Assembly (NCBI GenBank): GCA_963826165.1
Contig: CAWGWC010000006.1
Span: forward strand, 159,874-223,873
DNA: 64,000 bases
Source of the DNA: JACVRW01 sp963826165
Lineage (GTDB): Bacteria > Actinomycetota > Thermoleophilia > Solirubrobacterales > Thermoleophilaceae
Direction of reading: 5' to 3'
Part shown: in pieces, positions 24,940 through 33,345 of the stretch
How positions within the stretch are numbered: position 1 is the stretch's first letter
Layout of the letters: each line of letters begins with the position of its first letter
Program-made: the position numbers and the translations under genes
Notes under the pieces: generated by a model
What the model was told of the DNA's origin: nothing
What the model saw: the letters and a program-made list of their open reading frames with translations, nothing else
Databases searched by the model: none

Positions 24940-25100
24940 AGGTCGTCTCCGGTCAGCGTGTCGCTGGGCGGGGCTGACTCCTGTGCCGCCGCGCGCTTCC
25001 GGGCCGCTTTCTTGGCCTGCTTCTCCAGCCGGCGCTCGAGAAGCCTGCGTTCACGGTTGAGCTTTGCCATGGTGGTCTTTCTCTTGCCGCTTGAGGCCAT
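24936..25100 (-). CDS. Small basic protein of 54 residues
   Basis: Reading the minus strand from ATG 25100 gives MASSGKRKTTMAKLNRERRL, then LERRLEKQAKKAARKRAAAQ and an acidic tail ending TGDDL at 24936. A GGGAGGAC ribosome binding site sits about 6 bases upstream. It is a highly charged helix with no membrane segment. Similar short Lys/Arg-rich actinobacterial proteins exist but have no assigned function; nucleic-acid binding is only a guess. It is 99 bases downstream of a cold-shock gene on the same strand and may be read from the same transcript. Confidence 0.7.
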   Translation of the reverse strand: MASSGKRKTTMAKLNRERRLLERRLEKQAKKAARKRAAAQESAPPSDTLTGDDL

Positions 25101-25199
25101 TCATGTCCTCCCGAGTTGCGGACTTCCGAGCGTCGAGTAACGCGGGGAAGAGGATCGGGGGGCCGCGAACGACCCCCCGTCGCTCATCGAAGCTGCGGC

Positions 25200-25403
25200 T
25201 CAGATCACCTGGACGTTCGCGGCAGCCGGGCCCTTGGTGCCCTGCTCGGCGTCGTAGCTCACCTTTGCGCCCTCGGTCAACGACTTGAAGCCGGTGCCCT
25301 GAATCGCGTTGTGGTGGACGAACAGGTCCTTGCCGGAGTCATCAGGTGTGATGAACCCGTAGCCCTTGTCGTCGCTGAACCACTTCACTGTTCCTGTAGC
25401 CAT
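25200..25403 (-). CDS. Cold-shock protein (CspA family)
   Basis: The 67-residue protein starts at ATG 25403 (MATGTVKWFSDDKGYGFITP). It carries both RNA-binding motifs, KGYGFI (RNP1) and DLFVHHNAI (RNP2), then EGAKVSYDAEQGTKGPAAANV. It is an intact single OB-fold RNA chaperone that melts RNA structure. GGAGGGGG lies just upstream of the start. About 115 bases of untranslated leader separate it from the neighbouring hydrolase gene, which would allow the structured leader typical of csp genes. Confidence 0.95.
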   Translation of the reverse strand: MATGTVKWFSDDKGYGFITPDDSGKDLFVHHNAIQGTGFKSLTEGAKVSYDAEQGTKGPAAANVQVI

Positions 25404-25520
25404 CTTGTCCCCCTCCGGGAGATATGTGCACTGCGAGACGCGGAGGGTGCACGAAGGCAACGACTGCGGACACGCGGGCACTGCGGTGGTCGAGCGGATG
25501 CCCGACCCGTACCCACGAGG

Positions 25521-26471
25521 TTAGCGCTCCGACCTCAGCATGTCCTTCCAAGCTGCTGCGTCCGCTTCGGCCGGCTCGGTCGATTCGATGAAGTCGAACA
25601 GCACGTCGAGGAAGCGCTGCGGGTCGTCCATGTGCGGGAAGTGACCCGCTCCTTCGAAGACCTCCAGCCGACTGGAACGCACCAGCTCGTGCGCGGCCAT
25701 GCCGTGCTCGACCGGAATGATCGGATCGCGGTCTCCCCAGATCAGCATGAACGGGATGTTCTCGGCGAGGTACAGCCGGTCGCTGGCGTTCACTCGCTGG
25801 CCCCCCGGATCCACGATTGTTCGCAGCGTGTGCACGAATGCCGCCCTGGCCTCCGCGTCGGCCAGGGAGGCGTGACCACGGGCGAGCTCGGCCATGTCGG
25901 TGCCGGCCTGCAGGCCCACACGCCCGAACATGCGCCCCACCGCGCGGCCGGCATCGAGGAGCCGGGAATTGGCGAGCAGCGGAAGCACGACTTCGGACAG
26001 CGGCAGGGTCGCGGCGCGCAGGAGCGGGCTGACCTCGCGGCCGAGGCCGCCGCTGTCGACGAGGACGAGTCGCTCGCACCGCTCGGGAAACTGATAGGCG
26101 AACTGCATGGCGACGCCGCCGCCGAGGGAATGACCGACCAAAGTGGCGCTCTCATGGCCGAGCGTCACCAAGAGATCACGTACCCCGCTGGCGTATGCCC
26201 CGAGCGAGTAGTCGCCCCGCGGCTTGGCGGACTGGCCGTGTCCGAGTAGATCAGGAGCGATGACCGTGAAGCGAGTGGCCAGGTAGGGCATCACTCGCTC
26301 CCAGGTGGCGGACGTGGAGGTGATGCCGTGGACGAGCACGATGGCCGGACCGCTCCCGGCACTCCGATACGCCACGCGGTGGCCATGGAGCGTCGTCTCC
26401 TGCAGCTCGAAGTCTTCCGGAGGAAGCCGCCGGGCCTCACGGGCTGGGGGTGCGTCGGTGGCGTTGGGCAT
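25521..26471 (-). CDS. Alpha/beta fold hydrolase
   Basis: The protein has 316 residues from ATG 26471; an in-frame ATG at 26501 is possible. The oxyanion motif LVHGITSTSATW, the elbow VGHSLGGGVAM (Ser115), the acid in LIWGDRDPIIPVEH and the base in FEGAGHFPHMDDP form a complete catalytic set. The layout matches epoxide-hydrolase/haloperoxidase-like enzymes, and the cap region between the elbow and the acid is about 110 residues. The substrate is unknown. It is 43 bases downstream of the HET-C/PLAT gene on the same strand, so they may share a transcript. Confidence 0.88.
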   Translation of the reverse strand: MPNATDAPPAREARRLPPEDFELQETTLHGHRVAYRSAGSGPAIVLVHGITSTSATWERVMPYLATRFTVIAPDLLGHGQSAKPRGDYSLGAYASGVRDLLVTLGHESATLVGHSLGGGVAMQFAYQFPERCERLVLVDSGGLGREVSPLLRAATLPLSEVVLPLLANSRLLDAGRAVGRMFGRVGLQAGTDMAELARGHASLADAEARAAFVHTLRTIVDPGGQRVNASDRLYLAENIPFMLIWGDRDPIIPVEHGMAAHELVRSSRLEVFEGAGHFPHMDDPQRFLDVLFDFIESTEPAEADAAAWKDMLRSER

Positions 26472-26514
26472 GGGCCGGAGACTACGCTCGTGATGACGCA
26501 TCGCCCCCGTCCGT

Positions 26515-28830
26515 TCAGCAGAAGTCGTAGGCGTACTCAGCGAAGTTGTTTGCCTCGATGCTCTCGCCGACCTGGTTGAGGGAGTCGACGAGCGCCTGAC
26601 GGGGCTCCTCGCAAGCCCTCGAGTAAGTCCGTGTCGCCGACTGACCCACGGCGAGGCCCGTGAACTCGAAGTCCGTGTCCATGGAGCCGGTGCGGACGGT
26701 GAGCCGGAACGGCCCCGCGGCGACATTGCCCTGGTTCGCCACCGTGACCTCGGTGCCGTTGAAGTTCGTGATCACGAGATCCGGCGCCGGACCGGACACC
26801 GGCGGAGGCGGGTCCGGAAGAGGGCCGGGTGGGGGACCGGTCGGCGGAACGGGTGGGGGTGGCGGGATGACCGTGAGCGTGCTGAGCCGGTAGGTCAGCT
26901 GAGCGCGGTCGCCGTTCTGCATGGGCAGCCGTCCGCGAAGAAGGGATCCGCCCGTCACCCGCCGCCGGACCGAGGTCCCGAGCCGGTAGGCAACAGGCCG
27001 CGAGGTGTGGCGGTCGTAGTCGTTGACGTCGCCGGTGTCGTTCGCGCCCCAGTCGTCCTCGCGCAGCTGCAGCCACACGCCGGCCACGTCGTCCGTGCGA
27101 TGGTCGCGCGTCAGGCCGGCCGCGGCCCACGACCGCCGCGACTTCTCGAGCCAGCGGTCGATGGTGCGGTCGCGCGCGATCACCCGGCCGTTGACGATCA
27201 GGGTCACGCCACGCAGCAACCACGCGCTGCCATCGCTGCTCTTCTCGATGACCGCGCGCTCGATGTCGCCGACGGTCAGCCCGTCGCGGGTGGCGTCCCC
27301 GATCGGGACGCTGTAGCGGTCGTCGTCACCGCGCTCGAAGTCGTCGTAAGCGGCCTTGTCCAGGGAGAACCGCAGCCTGCGGTTGATGCGCAGATACACG
27401 TCGTCGTCGGTGCCCGCCCCACTCCGGTCGCCGGTCTCGATACGCACGACCATCGACGTCACCGGCGTGCTCGCCCGGTTGGGATCGGTGACGGACCGCA
27501 GCCACGTGAACGGCGCGTACGCCCGCGGGAAGTCGAAGTTGTCCGCCCCGTTGATGATCGTCGACGTGTAGGGCTGACCACCCACGCGGGCGTTGGCGTA
27601 GATGTCGGCGTCGCCGACCGGATCGCCAAGGCTCATGCCCCTGTAGTTGACGACCTCGAGCTTGACGAACCGCGTGAATGCCTGGATCGCGCGGCTTGAC
27701 GGCAGGTCGGGGTGGTCGGGCAGGTTGTCCGGATAGATCCGGGCCGCACCGATGAGGCTCTGGAAGGCCCGCCGGTAGCGTGTCCGGCCGCCGGCGTGGT
27801 AGACGTCGACCGCCACCTTCGCGCTGCTGACACTTCCCGCCTTGCCGGTGCGCGCTCCGCAGCTGATGATCGGCACGCACGGCTCGCCACCTCCCTGCCA
27901 GTGCCCGGTGTGCCGCGAGATGTCGATCGCGCCGTCCAGGTCGCGCGTGAGCGCCGGGGTGCGGGCCATCGACATCGCCCGGTTCCAGAGCGGCTCGTCG
28001 CCCAGCCACGTCCTCATCGCCCGGACCCACTGGCGGGTGGCGAAGTACGAGGTGATGTAGGCCCGCTGGAAGAAGGGGCGTCCCGGCCAGTCCTTGTTGA
28101 GCGCCTCCTCGAACTTGGGTGGACCGATGAGGGAGGGCACCTGGTGGGACCGCCAGTGGCCGTGACCGCGTGGGATGTCGCCCACGCCGGTGTACACCTC
28201 GCGGTCGCCGACCAGCGTCTTGCGAATCCCGGGCGGGACGTCGAACCACGTCGGGTGGGTGCCGTAGCCGAGCGAAGCGATGCTCGGCCCGCCGAGCCCG
28301 AACTTGCCGGGGCGAAGGTTCTCGACCCAGTTGCTGTGCGTGTAGAAGTCCTGGACCGCGTGCAGGGACATGCCGATCGCGCTCAGCACTTCCTCAGGTT
28401 CGTCGGTCTGCGAGTGGCGCAGGACCCCCTGGGTCATGTTGATGAGCCGGTCCCACTCACGTTCCACCCCCGCGGTTCTGCCGAGGTAGATGTTGCTTCC
28501 CTGCTCGGCGTCGAAGTGCAGCCTCCGCGCGCCCTCCAGCACGTACTGCGGCCAGTTCTCGGGGGGCCGCAGCCCCAGCCGGGTGAGCCCGATCCAGAAA
28601 TTCGCGTGCCCCGAATAGGCGTTCTTGCCGGGGTTCGTGTAGTAGTCCACGAACCAGTTGTTCACCGCGGCGATGTCTGCGGATGCGGCGCCGAATCCCT
28701 CGGCGGTGAGCGCGTCACGCGTCATATCCATATGCGGCCCGGTGTCGAACGCCCGGGCCGGAGAGGGAAGCGCGCAGAGCAGCGCCGCCAGGGCGATCGA
28801 GACGGCGAACAGAGGCTTGGTCGATCTCAT
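26515..28830 (-). CDS. Secreted HET-C-like protein with PLAT-like and CARDB domains
   Basis: The protein has 771 residues. I use ATG 28830, which starts a signal peptide (LFAVSIALAALLCALPSPARAF). The N-terminal 350 residues resemble HET-C/P1-nuclease-like zinc phospholipases: DTGPHMDMTRDAL at the mature N terminus and MSLHAVQDFYTHSNWVENL. A PLAT-like lipid-binding domain follows near residue 465 (MVVRIETGDRSGAGTDDDVYLRIN). A proline-rich linker (PPPPPVPPTGPPPGP) leads to a CARDB domain (DLVITNFNGTEVTVANQGNVAAG) and a final Cys. It is plausibly a secreted lipid-acting hydrolase; activity is inferred. Confidence 0.8.
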   Translation of the reverse strand: MRSTKPLFAVSIALAALLCALPSPARAFDTGPHMDMTRDALTAEGFGAASADIAAVNNWFVDYYTNPGKNAYSGHANFWIGLTRLGLRPPENWPQYVLEGARRLHFDAEQGSNIYLGRTAGVEREWDRLINMTQGVLRHSQTDEPEEVLSAIGMSLHAVQDFYTHSNWVENLRPGKFGLGGPSIASLGYGTHPTWFDVPPGIRKTLVGDREVYTGVGDIPRGHGHWRSHQVPSLIGPPKFEEALNKDWPGRPFFQRAYITSYFATRQWVRAMRTWLGDEPLWNRAMSMARTPALTRDLDGAIDISRHTGHWQGGGEPCVPIISCGARTGKAGSVSSAKVAVDVYHAGGRTRYRRAFQSLIGAARIYPDNLPDHPDLPSSRAIQAFTRFVKLEVVNYRGMSLGDPVGDADIYANARVGGQPYTSTIINGADNFDFPRAYAPFTWLRSVTDPNRASTPVTSMVVRIETGDRSGAGTDDDVYLRINRRLRFSLDKAAYDDFERGDDDRYSVPIGDATRDGLTVGDIERAVIEKSSDGSAWLLRGVTLIVNGRVIARDRTIDRWLEKSRRSWAAAGLTRDHRTDDVAGVWLQLREDDWGANDTGDVNDYDRHTSRPVAYRLGTSVRRRVTGGSLLRGRLPMQNGDRAQLTYRLSTLTVIPPPPPVPPTGPPPGPLPDPPPPVSGPAPDLVITNFNGTEVTVANQGNVAAGPFRLTVRTGSMDTDFEFTGLAVGQSATRTYSRACEEPRQALVDSLNQVGESIEANNFAEYAYDFC

Positions 28831-28899
28831 GGGCTCAATCAGTCCCACAGCCGTGTGAGCCGGCGTGTGAGCTTGCGCACGGACCACGGCAGCCCCGGT

Positions 28900-28905
28900 T
28901 ACGAT
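28900..28905 (+). promoter_or_regulatory. -10 element (TACGAT) before the S53 peptidase gene
   Basis: TACGAT fits TANNNT and ends 8 bases before ATG 28914, with no ribosome binding site between. This suggests a leaderless message. No clear -35 hexamer is seen at 17 bp. Confidence 0.4.
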
Positions 28906-28913
28906 GCCGCCAG

Positions 28914-30596
28914 ATGCGCGTGGCAGCCCGGGTATCGGTGGCAGTGGGGTTTGCCTTCGCCCTGATCGCGTGCGCGCTGCCGCTGAACGCGCCGGGCTCG
29001 GTGGCGATCGCCGAGCGGGCCCCCAAGCTCACGTTCTACTTCGGGCTCGAGCGCCCCGAGACGAAGGCGATCGCCGCCTTCTGGGCGGTCCAGCAGCCGG
29101 GATCCGCGACCTACCGCCGATTTCTGACCCCGGCTCAGGTCGCGCGGCGCTACGGCGCCTCGCCCGCGACCCGCGTGGCGTTCGTTGCCGCGATCCGGAA
29201 GCTTGGGCTGCGAGCGTCCATCGACGCGAGTGGCGTATTCGCGCGGGTACGGGGCACGAAAGCTCAGCTCGAACGCGCCTTCGACGTGAAGATCACGAGC
29301 CTTCCCGACGAGACCGGCATCTCGTTCGAGGCCAACCGCCGGCCGCGTTTGCCGACCACGGTCAGGCGGCTCGTCCGCGACGTGGTCACGTCGTTCGAGC
29401 GGACCGCGCGGCCTGCCAGGGCGCCGCTGCGCTCGCTGCAGGCCACCACGCCGCGACCGACGAACGAGGGAACGTGGACGAGCGGCTGCGCGGCAGCCCG
29501 CAGGCTCGGCGGCTACAGCTTCGGCCAGATCCGCCGCGCGTACGGGCTCGACCGGGTCGGGGAGGGTGCGGGAGGATCGGTCGCGATCCTTAACGATGAG
29601 GAGTCGATCCTTCCGTCTGACGGCCGGGCGACGAGCCGCTGCTTCGGGTACCCGGCCGGCCGCGTGCGGACGCTGCTCGCTGACAACCAGACGCGCCGCT
29701 TCAACCCCGATACGCCCGAGCCGATCGAGGACCTCTCGCTCGTGCGCGGTACCGCGCCGCAGCTGCGAGCGGTGCTGCAGACCGGTGTGTGGGGCAATCA
29801 AGAACTGTGGTTTCTGGGTCCCGCCAGGCTCCTGCGTCAGCGGCGGCTTCCGGACGCGCTGTCGATCTCCTACGGATACTGTGAGCGCCAGGTCGACCAG
29901 CCCTCCAACACCGGGGTGAGACTGCTCGACACCATGCTCGTCCGCCTCGGGCTGACCGGGGTCGGCGTGTTCGGCTCGGCCGGCGACTCGGGTTCAACCT
30001 GCGACGGGTCACCGTTCTCCGGCACCGCGTGGCCGGCGAACTCGCCGTATGTCAGCAGCGTCGGCGGCACTCGGCTCGTGGTCAACCGCCGCAATGAGCG
30101 CGTAAACGAGGTGGTGTGGAACGACCTGCCCTGGATCACGCCGGCCCAGGGCGGCGGCGCCGGGGGCGGCGGCGTGTCCTCCGCATACGCGCGCCCGCCC
30201 TACCAGCGTGACGTCCGCGTCCCGGGCCGCCGGCGCGCGACGCCCGACCTGGCGGTGCACGGATCGATGCTGCCCGGCTATCCGATCATCGCCAACGGTC
30301 AGTGGCTCATGGACGGCGGGACGAGCGCCGCGGCCCCGCTTGCCGCCGCGGCATTCACCGCGATCAGCGCCCGGCTGCGGGCCGCGGGCAAGCCGCCGCT
30401 GGGTCCGGTCAACGGGCTGCTCTACTGGCTACGGCGCCACCACCCGAACGCCCTCTACGACATCGTCTCCGGCAACAACCGCTACAAGCGCCGAGTCCCG
30501 GGCCATCGTGCTCGTCGCGGCTATGACCTCGCCAGTGGACTCGGAGCGCCGCGGTTCGACCGCATCGCCCGGCTGGTCCCACCGCCCGGCGACTGA
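28914..30596 (+). CDS. Secreted S53 family peptidase (sedolisin/kumamolisin type)
   Basis: The 560-residue preproprotein has a signal peptide (AARVSVAVGFAFALIACALPL), then the S53 activation propeptide (about 38-165). That propeptide includes TYRRFLTPAQVARRYG and GVFARVRGTKAQLERAFDV. The catalytic serine is in MDGGTSAAAPLAA (Ser471), the oxyanion Asp/Ser region is ALSISYGYCE, and the Ca-site is YDLASGLGAP. The expected Glu-x3-Asp pair could be EPIED in the PDTPEPIEDLSL segment, but the surroundings are unlike the usual ExxLD, so activity is less certain. It would be an acid-active secreted endopeptidase. Confidence 0.87.
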   Translation: MRVAARVSVAVGFAFALIACALPLNAPGSVAIAERAPKLTFYFGLERPETKAIAAFWAVQQPGSATYRRFLTPAQVARRYGASPATRVAFVAAIRKLGLRASIDASGVFARVRGTKAQLERAFDVKITSLPDETGISFEANRRPRLPTTVRRLVRDVVTSFERTARPARAPLRSLQATTPRPTNEGTWTSGCAAARRLGGYSFGQIRRAYGLDRVGEGAGGSVAILNDEESILPSDGRATSRCFGYPAGRVRTLLADNQTRRFNPDTPEPIEDLSLVRGTAPQLRAVLQTGVWGNQELWFLGPARLLRQRRLPDALSISYGYCERQVDQPSNTGVRLLDTMLVRLGLTGVGVFGSAGDSGSTCDGSPFSGTAWPANSPYVSSVGGTRLVVNRRNERVNEVVWNDLPWITPAQGGGAGGGGVSSAYARPPYQRDVRVPGRRRATPDLAVHGSMLPGYPIIANGQWLMDGGTSAAAPLAAAAFTAISARLRAAGKPPLGPVNGLLYWLRRHHPNALYDIVSGNNRYKRRVPGHRARRGYDLASGLGAPRFDRIARLVPPPGD

Positions 30597-30650
30597 CCCC
30601 GAGGCGGTGGTACGTTGGCGAGCGACTCGCAGTCAATCGAGGGAGGACTC

Positions 30651-31064
30651 GTGACGGAGCAGAACGTCCAGACGATCAGGGACGTGTACGAGGCCTTTGC
30701 GCGGGGCGATGTCCCAGCCGTGCTCGGCGCGATGGCGGAGGACATCGAATGGCACGAGGCCGAGGGCATGCCCTACGGCGGTGTCTACCGAGGCGGCGAA
30801 GCGGTGGCGCAGCACGTCTTTGGCCCAATCACCACCGATGTCGACGGCTTCGCGGTCACGCCGGAGCAGCTGATCGCCGAGGCAGACACCGTGGTCGCGG
30901 TCACGCGCTACACGGGGACCGGCAAAGAGACCGGTAAGGAGCTGGACATCCCGGTCGTACACGTCTGGGACGTGCGCGACGGCAAGATCGCGCGCTTCAG
31001 GCAGTTCGCAGACACGGCGATGTTCCGAGAGGTCGTGCCAGCGGAGGTCGCAACCACCGCTTAG
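30651..31064 (+). CDS. SnoaL-like / nuclear transport factor 2 family protein
   Basis: The protein has 137 residues from GTG 30651, behind GGGAGGA at ideal spacing. NTF2-fold marks are VQTIRDVYEAFARGDVPAVLGAMAEDIEWHEAEG and VHVWDVRDGKIARFRQFADTA. These proteins are cone-shaped dimers with a hydrophobic pocket and often act as small isomerases or hydrolases; no function can be assigned here. It appears to be a single gene 54 bases after the S53 peptidase. Confidence 0.87.
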   Translation: MTEQNVQTIRDVYEAFARGDVPAVLGAMAEDIEWHEAEGMPYGGVYRGGEAVAQHVFGPITTDVDGFAVTPEQLIAEADTVVAVTRYTGTGKETGKELDIPVVHVWDVRDGKIARFRQFADTAMFREVVPAEVATTA

Positions 31065-31098
31065 CGGTATCCACCTGGAGCCCGCCGGGCCGTAGGTC

Positions 31099-31962
31099 TC
31101 AGATACTCGGTCTGATCTCCCAGGCGACCTGGCCGGGTTTGTTGCTCGCCACCCTGCAGGTGTATTGCGGGTTGGAGGACGTGCAGGTGTTGCTGAATGG
31201 GCCGGTCCAGGGATAGGCGGTGGTGATGGTGATCGTCCCCGATGGAGGGTTCGGCTGCGTGGGGGTGGTCGCGAAGTCCCAGACGGTGGTGTTGGAGCAG
31301 CCGAGCAGCGGCCCGCCGTCCGACCGCCAGTCCGCTATGCCGGTGACGGCTTCGATCACGGTGCCGGGGCGGACCTCCGGGTCCCAGACGTCGGTCGCCA
31401 ACTTCGAATTGGAGACCGTTTCGAGGTCGTAGAGGGTGTGGTTCAGCAACCCCGCGGAGCAGTCGTGGCCGCCCGACGTACCGCCCAGCACCGCTGGGGC
31501 ACCGAGGATCGAGAGCGAAGCCGCGCCGAATCGACGGGGCACGGGGGCCAGAGCGACTCGGCCGCTCCGGCGGCCCTTGCTCAACGCCATGGCTCGGTAA
31601 CTCACCCGGTGGCGGGAGGCGCTGTAGCGAGGCCGGCTCAGCCTGAGCGCCAAGGCGCGGCCAGGACGTCGGCCGGCTATGTGCAGCAGTCCGGTGGCCG
31701 CCGGTGTGCCCTTCGTAAACAGTCGACGGTGCAGCCTCGCGACCGGGACCGCACCGGAGCGGCCGCCATTGGTCACCCAGGTGAGCTGGCGATCGACTCC
31801 GCGCAGCATCAGCCGGCCTTCCCTGATCTCACCGCTCTTCGCGGAATGCACGAAGACGGTGGCGCCGCCCGGCGCTGCCGGGGCGGTCGCGGGCCACGCG
31901 CCGACCAGCCCGGCCACGACGAGAACCAGTCCGGCAATCCTCCGAGAGAACCAGACGCCCAA
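31099..31962 (-). CDS. Secreted protein of unknown function
   Basis: This 287-residue protein, not recognised, starts at TTG 31962. The signal peptide is RRIAGLVLVVAGLVGAWPATAPAAPGG. A basic beta-rich region (RLHRRLFTKGTPAATGLLHIAGRRPGR) follows. The C-terminal domain, from about 165 (GGTSGGHDCSAGLLNHTLYDLE), contains GIADWRSDGGPLLGCSN and the Cys-rich SNTCTSSNPQYTCRVAS. Cysteines in that part probably pair outside the cell. It stands alone between a SnoaL-like gene and a GYD gene. Confidence 0.65.
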   Translation of the reverse strand: MGVWFSRRIAGLVLVVAGLVGAWPATAPAAPGGATVFVHSAKSGEIREGRLMLRGVDRQLTWVTNGGRSGAVPVARLHRRLFTKGTPAATGLLHIAGRRPGRALALRLSRPRYSASRHRVSYRAMALSKGRRSGRVALAPVPRRFGAASLSILGAPAVLGGTSGGHDCSAGLLNHTLYDLETVSNSKLATDVWDPEVRPGTVIEAVTGIADWRSDGGPLLGCSNTTVWDFATTPTQPNPPSGTITITTAYPWTGPFSNTCTSSNPQYTCRVASNKPGQVAWEIRPSI

Positions 31963-31994
31963 GGCGACTCATCCTATACGCGCCGGCCGATGCG

Positions 31995-32288
31995 CTAACC
32001 GAGCTTCGCCACGATTCGCTCGTACTCGTCGCGATCGAAGGCCCGCAGCGTTGTCGTGCGGGTGTTCCCGTGGGCTGCTACCCCGAGCATCGCCGCCGCG
32101 ACGCTCTCGTCGTCGGGTCCCTCGATGATCGCGATCAGGTCATACGGACCCTGGGTCCAGTAGATCTCCTTTAAATCGACACCCGCGCGCTTCCGGATCT
32201 CCGCCTCGTGATCGACACGCTCGGATGTGCCTTTGAACCCGGCGATTCCCTGGTCGGTCCAGTTCACCAGCACTACGTAGGTGGCCAC
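31995..32288 (-). CDS. GYD domain-containing protein
   Basis: The protein has 97 residues from GTG 32288 with GGAGGAG upstream. It shows TYVVLVNWTDQGIAGFKGTSERVDHEAEI at the N terminus, then LKEIYWTQGPYDLIAIIEGPDDESVAAAML and a final TLRAFDRDEYERIVAKLG. This is the GYD small alpha-beta dimer fold, with PYD here in place of GYD. Similar proteins are of unknown function, and a ligand-binding role is the usual suggestion. No partner is obvious nearby. Confidence 0.85.
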   Translation of the reverse strand: MATYVVLVNWTDQGIAGFKGTSERVDHEAEIRKRAGVDLKEIYWTQGPYDLIAIIEGPDDESVAAAMLGVAAHGNTRTTTLRAFDRDEYERIVAKLG

Positions 32289-32376
32289 GTCTCCTCCTCC
32301 GGTCCGATGGGCGACGACCGGATCAACCTAGCCGCGACGATGAGTTTTCGTCTCGCGACCGGTCAGAAATGACAGA

Positions 32377-32841
32377 GTGAAGCCCGTGCTGATCTTCTCG
32401 ATGGGCGTTTCGGTGGACGGTTTCATCGCCGACCGGGAGGGCGCATTCGAGTGGGGGGCGTCGATGCGCGAGGACGACCTCGACGCCGCGTTTGCAGACG
32501 TTTGGTGCGCGATCCCGAAGGTCGTCTTCAGCCGCACGCTCGACAGCGTCCAGGGCAACGCCCGGCTCGCCGAGGCGTCATTGGCCGAGGAGGTCGCCGC
32601 GGCGCTCGACGCGACCGACAAGGACGTCCAGATCGGCGGCGCCGGCCTGGCCGCGCAGGCGATCGAGCTCGGCCTCGTCGACGAGCTGCGCATGTTTCGC
32701 CACCCGGTCGTCGTCGGTGGCGGCACGCCGTTCTTCGCGCCGGTCACCGACGACATCGCGCTCGACCTGATCGAGACCAGGACGTTCGGCTCGCGCGTGA
32801 TCTACGAGCGCTACCGGCGCGCCCGCGATGACTCGCACTGA
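32377..32841 (+). CDS. Shortened dihydrofolate reductase family protein with internal deletion
   Basis: The protein has 154 residues from GTG 32377, about 35-40 fewer than the usual 190. The ends are normal: VLIFSMGVSVDGFIADREGAF, PKVVFSRTLDSVQGNARL, VQIGGAGLAAQAIELGLVDEL, MFRHPVVVGGGTPFFAP and FGSRVIYERYR. Between FEWGAS and DLDAAFADVW the segment that normally includes LGRRLYE and the following loop is missing. The frame is kept, so this is an in-frame deletion of part of the nucleotide-binding region. It may be inactive or altered. It overlaps the next gene by 14 bases. Confidence 0.8.
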   Translation: MKPVLIFSMGVSVDGFIADREGAFEWGASMREDDLDAAFADVWCAIPKVVFSRTLDSVQGNARLAEASLAEEVAAALDATDKDVQIGGAGLAAQAIELGLVDELRMFRHPVVVGGGTPFFAPVTDDIALDLIETRTFGSRVIYERYRRARDDSH

Positions 32842-33289
32842 CACCGCCGTCCGAGTCATCAGCGCCTCACCGGACCGGGTGTTCGCCGCGCTGACCGACC
32901 CCGACGCGCTTGCCGTGTGGCTACCACCGGACGGGATGACCGGCCGGTTCGAGCACTTCGATGCGCGTCCTGGCGGGTCCTACCGACTGGTCCTGACCTA
33001 CGCGGACGCGTCGGCCGCGCGCGGGAAGTCCTCCGCCGACTCCGACGTGGTTGACGCGCGGTTCGTTGAGATCGCCCAGGGTGTGCGGGTCGTACAGCGG
33101 ATCGAGTTCGTGTCCGAGGACCCCGCCTTTGCCGGCACGATGACCATGACATGGGAGATCACCCCCGTCGACGCCATATCACGCGTCGACATCAGGGCCG
33201 ACGATGTGCCCGACGGGATCAACGCTGCAGATCACGCGGCTGGGTTGTCGTCCTCGCTGGACAATCTCGCCGCTTACGTTGAGCGCTGA
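32828..33289 (+). CDS. SRPBCC family protein (AHSA1-like)
   Basis: The protein has 153 residues from ATG 32828. The START/AHSA1-type fold is shown by DTAVRVISASPDRVFAALTDPDALAVWLPPDGM, FEHFDARPGGSYRLVLTY, FVEIAQGVRVVQRIEF and MTMTWEITPV, ending in a long helix (AGLSSSLDNLAAYVER). These proteins bind hydrophobic ligands, and the role is unknown. The 14-base overlap with the shortened DHFR-like gene suggests translational coupling. Confidence 0.88.
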   Translation: MTRTDTAVRVISASPDRVFAALTDPDALAVWLPPDGMTGRFEHFDARPGGSYRLVLTYADASAARGKSSADSDVVDARFVEIAQGVRVVQRIEFVSEDPAFAGTMTMTWEITPVDAISRVDIRADDVPDGINAADHAAGLSSSLDNLAAYVER

Positions 33290-33345
33290 GCGCGGGGGTC
33301 TGGGAGACTGCGTTTGGCCGACCAACGCTGCGCGAGGAGGCAGGA

